A program made the position numbers and the translations under genes. Below the pieces are notes generated by a model, which searched no databases, was not told the DNA's origin, and was given only the letters and a program-made list of their open reading frames with translations. Positions 1 to 5,733 of a stretch of 10,416 bases of DNA are shown piece after piece. Origin of the DNA: UBA2093 sp044340485. Its GTDB lineage: Bacteria > Actinomycetota > Acidimicrobiia > Acidimicrobiales > Ilumatobacteraceae. Location: NCBI GenBank assembly GCA_044340485.1, contig JBIITN010000039.1:1-10416 (forward strand), written 5' to 3'. Position 1 is the stretch's first letter. Every line of letters begins with the position of its first letter.

Positions 1-77
1 CAGCAGCGCAAAGTACTGCCTGTTTTGAAATAGGGCTCAGTGACGAAGGGTCACCAACGGCGTGAAACAATGACCCA
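1..77. other. Leading spacer, possible tail of an upstream gene
   Basis: Nothing here is firmly assignable. Plus-strand frame 1 is open from the window edge and reads QQRKVLPVLK before a TAG at 31-33, so it could be the last ten codons of a gene outside the window; that is too short to recognise. A 5-bp perfect inverted repeat, GTGAC-GAAGG-GTCAC, lies at 40-54 and could be a weak hairpin between genes or chance. I see no Shine-Dalgarno sequence and no TANNNT element placed correctly for the crotonase start at 78. That gene may therefore be cotranscribed from further upstream. Confidence 0.3.
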
Positions 78-887
78 ATGGAACTCACCGCTGTCACCTA
101 CGACGTTCGCGATGGGGTCGCGATCGTCACCTTGAATCGCCCCGAGGAACTCAACACGTGGACCCCGCAATTGAGCGATGACTTGCTTATCGCGATGGGG
201 CAGGCTGATGTCGATGATGCGGTACGAGTCGTCGTTGTCACTGGCGCTGGACGCGCGTTTTGCGCAGGTGCTGATTTGAGTGGCGGTGAAGGCGGTTTCG
301 AAGCTGGTGGAAAAATGGGTCGCGCTGACTTGCCACGTAAATGGCCGCATCAAATTCGAAAGCCGGTGATTGCCGCCATCAATGGACACGCAGTTGGAGT
401 GGGCATTACATATCCGATGCTGTGTGATCTTCGCATTGTGGCTGAATCAGCCAAGATTCAATTTGCAATGACCCGTCGTGGCATCGTTCCAGAGTTGGGC
501 GCACACTTTACAGTGACGCGGGCCTTGGGCTTTGAGAAAGCCACGCAGTTGTTGATGTTTGCACAGATGATCTCTGGTACAGAAGCCGCTGAGATGGGTT
601 TGATCTCGGAAGCGGTACCTGCTGAGAACGTATTAGATCGCGCAATGGAAATTGCCCGCGAAGTGGCGACAAATGTGGCACCCGTATCAGCAGCGATTGT
701 GAAGGCACTGATGTGGGAGAGCCTTACGAGTTCTCACGATGCGATTCAGAAAAAGGAACAAGAATTGTTCCCACGACTTATCGCAACGAGTGATGCAAAA
801 GAAGGCGTGCAATCATTTTTGGAAAAGCGAGAACCCCGTTGGTCTCTTTCTGTTCAGCATGACTATCCACGAATCATGGAGGGATGA
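78..887 (+). CDS. Crotonase-family protein (enoyl-CoA hydratase/isomerase-like)
   Basis: A 269-residue crotonase-fold protein, the normal family length, expected to act in the cytoplasm on an acyl-CoA thioester (hydration, isomerisation or related chemistry). Visible family landmarks are VTLNRPEELN near residues 17-26, the first oxyanion-hole segment FCAGADL (61-67), the second at NGHAVGVG (102-109), and a C-terminal EGVQSFLEKREPRW (242-255). The position of the first catalytic Glu of rat enoyl-CoA hydratase (Glu144) is occupied by Thr111. A single acid, Glu139 in RRGIVPE, remains in the second catalytic region. One-Glu crotonases are often isomerases, but many actinobacterial members of unknown substrate carry RGIVPE, so I do not assign a reaction. 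An in-frame TGA at 63-65 makes the ATG at 78 the first possible start. It is the first of a tandem crotonase pair and probably cotranscribed with the next gene. Confidence 0.9.
   Translation: MELTAVTYDVRDGVAIVTLNRPEELNTWTPQLSDDLLIAMGQADVDDAVRVVVVTGAGRAFCAGADLSGGEGGFEAGGKMGRADLPRKWPHQIRKPVIAAINGHAVGVGITYPMLCDLRIVAESAKIQFAMTRRGIVPELGAHFTVTRALGFEKATQLLMFAQMISGTEAAEMGLISEAVPAENVLDRAMEIAREVATNVAPVSAAIVKALMWESLTSSHDAIQKKEQELFPRLIATSDAKEGVQSFLEKREPRWSLSVQHDYPRIMEG
878..883 (+). promoter_or_regulatory. Shine-Dalgarno of the second crotonase gene
   Basis: GGAGGG lies 7 bases before the ATG at 891, inside the last codons of the preceding gene. Only three bases separate that gene's stop from this start, so the two crotonases are probably translationally coupled. 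Confidence 0.8.
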
Positions 888-890
888 GAC

Positions 891-1661
891 ATGGCCGAAG
901 ACATCATTGTGCAACGTGATGAGCACGTTGACATCATCACTATCAATCGACCCGAGATTCGCAATGCATTGCGCTATCAGTCATATGACGAATTAGAAGC
1001 TGCTGTGCGCGAGAGCACCGCGCGTTGCATTGTGTTGACAGGTGCTGATCCTGCATTTTGTTCTGGAGATGACGTTCGCGAAATTATGGGTGGGGGAGAT
1101 AAAAAGGATCGGCCTGTCACGGTTGCGCCACGACTTACCCCAGCTGCAGATGCACTCTTGCACACAAACATTCCCATTGTTGCTGCGGTGAATGGTGCTG
1201 CTGTTGGGTGGGGCATGGAAATGGCGATGATGTGCGACATTCGTGTTGCCTCAGAGAAAGCCAAATTCGGTGAGTTGTTTGTACTGCGTGGTCTCTGTAC
1301 CGATGTGGCGGGTATTGGTCGTTTGGCGTCTCTGGTGGGACGGGAGAAGGCCGCCGAGCTGCTGTACACCGGTGATGTCATTGACGCCAACGAAGCATTG
1401 ACCGTTGGTCTTGTGTCTCGCGTGGTCTCTCATGACGATCTCATGCCGACTGCAGTATCGCTTGCACACAAAATCGCGTCGCGTCCGCCGCTTGCAGTGC
1501 AACGAATTAAAGAAGGTCTCCGCACCGCAGTTGATCCCGATTGGAAAGAGCTCGGTGTATGGGTGTCGACGACACTGACTGAGCTTTTCAAGACTGAAGA
1601 TCATCGCGAGGGTGTGAAATCGTTCTTAGAAAAGCGCGAACCAAACTACGTAGGTCGGTAG
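891..1661 (+). CDS. Second crotonase-family protein (enoyl-CoA hydratase-like)
   Basis: A 256-residue crotonase, clearly related to but diverged from its neighbour. Landmarks are ITINRPEIRN (16-25), the oxyanion-hole segment FCSGDDV (56-62), NGAAVGWGMEMAMMCD (101-116) and the C-terminal EGVKSFLEKREP (240-251). Glu110 sits where the first catalytic Glu of enoyl-CoA hydratase lies. In the second catalytic region the usual Glu is replaced, but Asp139 in RGLCTD falls exactly where the upstream paralogue has Glu139; acids here are catalytic in several crotonase subfamilies. The active site therefore differs from that of the first protein: Glu110 plus Asp139 against Thr111 plus Glu139. The two may catalyse successive steps or form a mixed oligomer; both ideas are inference. 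Crotonases usually assemble as trimers or hexamers. The substrate is an unknown acyl-CoA. The start is supported by GGAGGG at 878-883. Confidence 0.9.
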   Translation: MAEDIIVQRDEHVDIITINRPEIRNALRYQSYDELEAAVRESTARCIVLTGADPAFCSGDDVREIMGGGDKKDRPVTVAPRLTPAADALLHTNIPIVAAVNGAAVGWGMEMAMMCDIRVASEKAKFGELFVLRGLCTDVAGIGRLASLVGREKAAELLYTGDVIDANEALTVGLVSRVVSHDDLMPTAVSLAHKIASRPPLAVQRIKEGLRTAVDPDWKELGVWVSTTLTELFKTEDHREGVKSFLEKREPNYVGR

Positions 1662-1705
1662 TACAAATTTGATCAGACGCGACGTATGTCGTTGCTTACC
1701 TTTTT

Positions 1706-1741
1706 AGGGGATCATTATGAACAAGGGAATTATTATGAATA
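1706..1741 (+). repeat. Tandem 18-bp duplication of a translation start region
   Basis: Two adjacent 18-base units, 1706-1723 (AGGGGATCATTATGAACA) and 1724-1741 (AGGGAATTATTATGAATA), match at 15 of 18 positions. Each contains a Shine-Dalgarno-like purine run (AGGGG at 1706-1710, AGGGA at 1724-1728) exactly 6 bases before an ATG (1717 and 1735). Because 18 is divisible by 3, both ATGs are in the same frame, giving two possible N-termini of the hydrolase six residues apart. I infer that it arose by tandem duplication. Confidence 0.75.
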
Positions 1742-2658
1742 ATGCACGAATCATGGCGACGGGACTGCAGTTTCCTGAAGGCCCAATCGCAATGGCAGAC
1801 GGCAGTGTCATCGTGGTGGAGATAAAGCCTGGCAACATCACCCGGTGTTATCCAGACGGGACAAAGGTTGTCGTGGCTCACGTGGGTGGCGGGCCAAACG
1901 GTGCTGCAATTGGCCCAGACGGCAAGTTGTACGTATGTAATAACGGCGGTTTCATGTGGCGTGAGGTTGAAGGTTTCACTGCACCTCATGGCACACCATC
2001 TGAATACGTGTCAGGATCTATTCAGCGTGTCGATATTGATACAGGTGCTGTTGAGACACTGTATGACTCATGCGATGGTCACATACTGTGCGGTCCGAAC
2101 GACATTGTCTTTGATGCCCACGGTGGTTTTTATTTCACGGACCTCGGGAAGGGACGTGACCGTGATTCGGATCATGCGGGTCTGTACTACGCAAAAGCAG
2201 ATGGCTCGTTCATCACCAATTGCGTATATCCGCTTAATCGTGCCAATGGCGTGTCGTTGGCACCTGGTGATACGCACGTATACGTTGCAGAGACCACGTC
2301 CGCACGATTGTGGGGTTGGGAGATTGAGTCACCCGGTGTGTTGAAACCAGGAACCACAAAATTCTCACCGGGAACATTGGTGTATGGCTTTGACGGATAT
2401 CAACTGCTTGACTCCATGGCAACTGATGGCGACGGCAATATTTGCGTTGCAACGTTGATGAAAAGTTGCATCAGTGTGGTGAGCCCACAAGGGAAGTTGA
2501 TCGAACAAATATCACTTCCGGAATATGACCCCTACATCACCAACATTTGTTTTGGTGGTTCAGACCTGCGCACGGCGTATGTCACGTCGTCTGGTTTGGG
2601 TGTTCTGTATGAAATGGATTGGCCGCGACCAGGGTTGAAACTTCATTTCAACGCATAA
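1717..2658 (+). CDS. SMP-30/gluconolactonase/LRE-family hydrolase
   Basis: A 313-residue six-bladed beta-propeller protein of the SMP-30/gluconolactonase/LRE-like family, close to the usual length. Family members bind a divalent metal in the central channel and hydrolyse sugar or other lactones, sometimes organophosphates. Expected metal and active-site positions are visible: Glu21 in LQFPEGP, Asn128 in CGPNDIVFD, Asn177 in NRANGVS and Asp232 in LLDSMATDGDGN. Repeated blade-like segments of the type 'DG..YV' recur (for example 68-75, 237-245). No signal peptide is evident, so it is probably cytoplasmic. It follows the crotonase pair on the same strand after 55 bases with its own Shine-Dalgarno, so readthrough from that operon is plausible. 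Two in-frame ATGs (1717 and 1735) are each preceded by a ribosome site; the family alignment begins after both, so the sequence does not decide between them. The substrate is unknown. Confidence 0.88.
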   Translation: MNKGIIMNNARIMATGLQFPEGPIAMADGSVIVVEIKPGNITRCYPDGTKVVVAHVGGGPNGAAIGPDGKLYVCNNGGFMWREVEGFTAPHGTPSEYVSGSIQRVDIDTGAVETLYDSCDGHILCGPNDIVFDAHGGFYFTDLGKGRDRDSDHAGLYYAKADGSFITNCVYPLNRANGVSLAPGDTHVYVAETTSARLWGWEIESPGVLKPGTTKFSPGTLVYGFDGYQLLDSMATDGDGNICVATLMKSCISVVSPQGKLIEQISLPEYDPYITNICFGGSDLRTAYVTSSGLGVLYEMDWPRPGLKLHFNA

Positions 2659-2693
2659 GGCTGAATGCGCTGGCAAGTTATATCAGAAACTAG

Positions 2694-3209
2694 TTACATG
2701 AAATATTGCGGTTGACGCCCGGGAGTGTCGAGGCCAAATCGCGCGATGTCAGATTCAAGATCAAGATCACGTGTTGTGGGTGCATCGTCGACGGTGAGAA
2801 GAGATTCAGGAACCACCCACACCAATTCAAACTCGATGCCATCGGGGTCTCGTGCATACAACGCACGCGTGGTGCCGTGATCACTTCCACCAAGGAGAGC
2901 GCCTTCTTCTTCAAGCACATGGCCATACGCAATGAGATCGCGAAGAGAATTGACTTCCCATGAGATGTGATACAGCCCCACCATTCCGGTGCCTGCAAGA
3001 GAGTCGGCTGCGTCTGGTCCAACAGAGAACAACGCGAGGTCATGGTCGTTGTTTGAGCCGTCGGCACGCAAAAACGCCACACCTTGAATTCTTGGCATGA
3101 TGCCCACGGAATCTAAGCGCTGAAATCCGAGCATCCGCTCCATGAAATCGGCCGTGCGATCTGCGTCTCGTACGTACAGGACAGCATGGTTCATTCCGCG
3201 AATAGGCAC
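2694..3209 (-). CDS. VOC-family protein, extradiol dioxygenase/glyoxalase-like
   Basis: A 171-residue protein of the vicinal oxygen chelate fold, with two beta-alpha-beta-beta-beta modules at about 5-65 and 77-132. The metal triad expected of type I extradiol dioxygenase-like proteins can be placed: His8 in MNHAVLYV, His81 in LYHISWEV and Glu128 in DPDGIEFEL. DHDLALF (55-61) resembles the catalytic-His stretch of extradiol enzymes. Ring-cleavage activity is therefore possible, but single-domain VOC proteins also include glyoxalases, epimerases and resistance proteins, and the substrate cannot be read. The acidic tail after 135 is outside the core fold. The start is a GTG at 3209; the later ATG (codon 6) would cut into the first strand and has no ribosome site. 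No Shine-Dalgarno precedes the GTG, but TACGGT lies six bases upstream, suggesting a leaderless message. It is transcribed divergently from the amidase gene. Confidence 0.85.
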   Translation of the reverse strand: MPIRGMNHAVLYVRDADRTADFMERMLGFQRLDSVGIMPRIQGVAFLRADGSNNDHDLALFSVGPDAADSLAGTGMVGLYHISWEVNSLRDLIAYGHVLEEEGALLGGSDHGTTRALYARDPDGIEFELVWVVPESLLTVDDAPTTRDLDLESDIARFGLDTPGRQPQYFM

Positions 3210-3215
3210 CTGTGC

Positions 3216-3221
3216 ACCGTA
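3216..3221 (-). promoter_or_regulatory. Candidate leaderless -10 element of the VOC gene
   Basis: On the minus strand TACGGT fits TANNNT and is separated from the GTG start at 3209 by exactly six bases (GCACAG). That is the spacing expected if transcription begins at the first base of the start codon. No convincing -35 hexamer was found. Confidence 0.45.
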
Positions 3222-3266
3222 TCAGTGATTAATGGGGTCAGGTGTTTCCAGCTGACAGGCGCCCAC

Positions 3267-3272
3267 TAAGTT
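3267..3272 (+). promoter_or_regulatory. Candidate leaderless -10 element of the amidase gene
   Basis: TAAGTT fits TANNNT and ends six bases (GAGCAG) before the ATG at 3279, where no good Shine-Dalgarno exists. Together with the divergent element at 3216-3221 it suggests two back-to-back promoters with start points about 70 bases apart. Confidence 0.5.
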
Positions 3273-3278
3273 GAGCAG

Positions 3279-4688
3279 ATGAGCAATGAACTGTGGCGCA
3301 AAACGGCACTTCAACTAGCAAGCGACATTCGCACTGGTGCGACAACGAGCAGGGAAGTGTTAGAAGCACATCTCGAGCGTGTCGACAAAATCAATCCGCA
3401 TGTCAATGCAATCGTGAGAGTAATGGCAGATGATGCTCGAGATGCTGCCGATGCTGCCGACGCCGCAGTGAAGCGCGGTGACACGCTCGGTCTCTTGCAC
3501 GGTGTACCCATGACGGTGAAAGAAAACATCGACATAGCGGGTCTGCCGACGACGCAAGGCATTCCACTTCTTGCCGAGGCAATTCCGCCAACAGATGCTC
3601 CCATTGTTGAAGCGATGAAGAAAGCAGGCGCGATTCCGTTTGCGCGCACAAACCTGCCTGATCTCGGGTTACGTGTACACACCGACTCAACATTGTATGG
3701 CCGTACGAAAAATCCATGGAGTGCAGATCGCACAGCCGGTGGATCAAGCGGTGGCGAAGGTGCATCACTAGCGACCGGCATGTCCCCACTTGGTGTCGGT
3801 AACGACATTGGTGGTTCGCTGCGCAATCCGGCGCATGCCTGTGGCATTGCAAGCATCAAACCAACAGTGGGTGCAATTGCAGATGCTCAATATTTCCCCG
3901 AACAAGATCGTGGTATGGCCGCCCAAACGATGTTGACCCAAGGGGTGATGGCGCGCCGTATTGCAGACGTGCGTGCTGGCTTTCTCGCAGTTGTTGGCCA
4001 ACATCCGCGAGATCCATTGAGCGTGCCCGCGCAATTTGCCGATATTGCACAAGGACAGCGCCTGAAAGTTGCGGTGCTTGCAGATCCACCCGGTGGATCA
4101 ACTCATCCCGAGATTGCCGCAGCAGTGCGACAAGCCGCTGATGTTTTGTCAAACCTTGGACACGAGGTGGTTGATGCAACTCCACCTGAGTACGAGAAGA
4201 CGCTCGATACGTGGGGCCAGATGATGTCTGCCGAACTGCGTGCACAACTTGATCTGTTGAAACTTGCAGTAGGTGAAAACGGGTGGAAACTTCTTGAGTA
4301 TTCGATGGAAGTGATTCCCGATGTGAGTTTCTCTGACTACTTGCGTGCACAGATGACACGCGACGGGTTAACCCGCCAATGGCAAATGTGGTTCGAGGAG
4401 TATCCCATTTTGTTGAGCCCCACGTGGTCACAGCCGCCATTTGTGTATGACTTTGACATCGCTGATCGCGATAGTGCTGCGGCAACGCTTGAGCTCATGC
4501 GGCCTGTGAAGCCGGCAAACGTCTTGGGCATTCCTGCGGTTGTTGTGCCATGTGGACGCGCTGAGAGCCTCCCAGTGGGCGTACAGGTGATGGGGACGCG
4601 CTACAGCGATCTGCGCTGTTTATCGGTGGCAGAAATGATTGAGAGCGCTCAACCAGAAATCACACCTATTGACCCTGACGGTCTCTGA
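3279..4688 (+). CDS. Amidase signature (AS) family hydrolase
   Basis: A 469-residue amidase-signature enzyme of normal family length, hydrolysing an amide bond in an unknown substrate. The full Ser-cisSer-Lys triad is visible: Lys81 in GVPMTVKENID, cis-Ser156 in AGGSSGGEGA, and nucleophile Ser180 in NDIGGSLRNPA; the 24-residue spacing between the two serines equals that in FAAH. The signature block spans about 70-200, and the C-terminal part ends with the family-typical LGIPAVVVPCG (416-426) and LPVGVQVMG (431-439). It lacks the features of a GatA subunit in context: no gatB or gatC neighbours. No signal peptide or membrane anchor is seen, so it is probably cytoplasmic. A short alanine/aspartate repeat lies at residues 52-63. 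It is alone on its strand, divergent from the VOC gene and convergent with the LLM oxidoreductase. The start lacks a Shine-Dalgarno but has TAAGTT six bases upstream. Substrate class (nitrile-derived amide, lactam or peptide amide) is undetermined. Confidence 0.92.
   Translation: MSNELWRKTALQLASDIRTGATTSREVLEAHLERVDKINPHVNAIVRVMADDARDAADAADAAVKRGDTLGLLHGVPMTVKENIDIAGLPTTQGIPLLAEAIPPTDAPIVEAMKKAGAIPFARTNLPDLGLRVHTDSTLYGRTKNPWSADRTAGGSSGGEGASLATGMSPLGVGNDIGGSLRNPAHACGIASIKPTVGAIADAQYFPEQDRGMAAQTMLTQGVMARRIADVRAGFLAVVGQHPRDPLSVPAQFADIAQGQRLKVAVLADPPGGSTHPEIAAAVRQAADVLSNLGHEVVDATPPEYEKTLDTWGQMMSAELRAQLDLLKLAVGENGWKLLEYSMEVIPDVSFSDYLRAQMTRDGLTRQWQMWFEEYPILLSPTWSQPPFVYDFDIADRDSAAATLELMRPVKPANVLGIPAVVVPCGRAESLPVGVQVMGTRYSDLRCLSVAEMIESAQPEITPIDPDGL
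3432..3467 (+). repeat. Four 9-base repeats inside the amidase gene
   Basis: Four consecutive 9-base units, GATGCTCGA, GATGCTGCC, GATGCTGCC and GACGCCGCA, encode DAR-DAA-DAA-DAA in the N-terminal helical region, ahead of the catalytic Lys81. The middle two are identical. This looks like a small in-frame microsatellite-type expansion that lengthens a surface helix. Confidence 0.7.
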
Positions 4689-4702
4689 CGCGCAAGAGTC
4701 AG

Positions 4703-4719
4703 GCCAGTACGTCACTGGC
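4703..4719. terminator. Hairpin between convergent genes, possible bidirectional terminator
   Basis: A perfect 6-bp inverted repeat, GCCAGT-ACGTC-ACTGGC, with a 5-base loop fills most of the 37-base spacer between the amidase stop (4688) and the stop of the convergent LLM gene (4726). There is no T-run on either side, so efficient intrinsic termination is uncertain. Its position is the main support. Confidence 0.45.
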
Positions 4720-4725
4720 GTGTGA

Positions 4726-5733
4726 TTAGACCGCTGCGGTCCAACCAGAGAACGCGTCGATCATTGCTTTCACGTCACCAAGTGGATACAAGATGGGGCA
4801 CGTGCAGCCATCTTTCATGTATTCCGACACCTTGGCCCGCGCGTCATCTGGTGTTCCCGATGCCGTCAGCATTTGCACGATCTCATCGGGTACAAGTTTT
4901 GATGCAGCAACAACTTGTTCGTGAGTTGCGGGCCATGTGAGCACTTCGCCCACTTTGTCGAGAAGTGACTGCGGCACACCAGAAGCTTTCATGATGTGGG
5001 GCTGTTGACCGAGATATTGGGTGACCATGAGACGTGCCATGTCGAGAGCAGTCTTTCGATCCTCGTGCACCGAACACACCACCAACTGTGGGCGGTCGAT
5101 GTCTTCCCACTTACGGCCCTTCTTTTCAGCCCCAATTGCTAAATGCTCGATTGCAGTGCGGTTGTAGTCGGGTGAAACAAGATAGTTCAACACCACACCG
5201 TCGGCGATTTCGCCTGCAAGTTCCATCATCTGCATGCCTGTTGCGCCGAGGTAGATGGGAACATCTTTCGGACGACGTTCTTGATACACGTAGTCAAGTT
5301 CAACGCCATCAAGATGAACAAAATCGCCGTGCATTGTGACTGTTTCATTAGCAAGAAGTGCACGAACCGCGGTGATGATTTCACGCATTGCACGAATCGG
5401 CTTTGCGCGATTAATACCAACGGCACTTGCAAGTGGATCCCACCATGCACCAATACCGAGAATCACGCGACCGGGGGCCAAGTCATCGAGCGTGCTGAAC
5501 GTTGCAGCGAGTCGAGCGGGGTTACGTGTCCAACAGTCGACAACGCCCGAGCCAATCTTTATGTGATCGGTGACAGCAGCAAATGCCGACATTGGAACAA
5601 TTGCGTCGCGTACAAGACGACTGTCTGCCTGCCACACCGCCTCGAAGCCTTTGTGTTCGGCGTATTTCACATACTCCATTCCTTCAGAGATGCGGTGCGC
5701 GTCTTGAAGGTAGATCGCTGCAGGAGTGGTCAT
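4726..5733 (-). CDS. LLM-class oxidoreductase, probably F420-dependent
   Basis: A 335-residue TIM-barrel protein of the luciferase-like monooxygenase superfamily, closest in look to the F420-dependent branch (methylenetetrahydromethanopterin-reductase-like proteins common in actinobacteria). Visible blocks are IKIGSGV (58-64), the RNPARLAATFSTLDDLAPGR stretch (70-89), ILGIGAWWDP (91-100), and VPIYLGATGMQMMELAGE (158-175) followed by IADGVVLN (176-183); the last blocks line the cofactor pocket in the family. F420 rather than FMN is inferred from resemblance, not from a unique residue. A C-terminal CTCP (310-313) has two close cysteines of unknown role. Its ATG overlaps the stop of the molybdenum hydroxylase gene (ATGA), and AAAGGA sits six bases upstream, so the two are coexpressed and translationally coupled. 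It probably carries out hydride transfer on the same or a connected substrate; the substrate is unknown. Confidence 0.88.
   Translation of the reverse strand: MTTPAAIYLQDAHRISEGMEYVKYAEHKGFEAVWQADSRLVRDAIVPMSAFAAVTDHIKIGSGVVDCWTRNPARLAATFSTLDDLAPGRVILGIGAWWDPLASAVGINRAKPIRAMREIITAVRALLANETVTMHGDFVHLDGVELDYVYQERRPKDVPIYLGATGMQMMELAGEIADGVVLNYLVSPDYNRTAIEHLAIGAEKKGRKWEDIDRPQLVVCSVHEDRKTALDMARLMVTQYLGQQPHIMKASGVPQSLLDKVGEVLTWPATHEQVVAASKLVPDEIVQMLTASGTPDDARAKVSEYMKDGCTCPILYPLGDVKAMIDAFSGWTAAV

Noticed and set aside
1679..1705. GCGAC-GTAT-GTCGT hairpin (4 pairs plus a G-U) with a T5 run at 1701-1705, as a terminator between the second crotonase and the SMP-30 gene
   Set aside because: The stem is short and the T-run starts eight bases after it, too far for a standard intrinsic terminator. 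I prefer continued transcription into the SMP-30 gene, but cannot exclude attenuation.
2659..2693. Search for a terminator between the convergent SMP-30 and VOC genes
   Set aside because: Only 3-4 base complementarities were found; nothing above chance.
3311..4485. Long minus-strand open frames (182 and 209 codons) antisense to the amidase gene
   Set aside because: They mirror the well-supported amidase and their translations are low-complexity Arg/Ser/His-rich text typical of antisense frames.
3279..4688. Amidase as GatA of the glutamyl-tRNA amidotransferase
   Set aside because: No gatB or gatC genes are adjacent, and the gene stands alone beside catabolic-type genes; the triad alone does not distinguish GatA.
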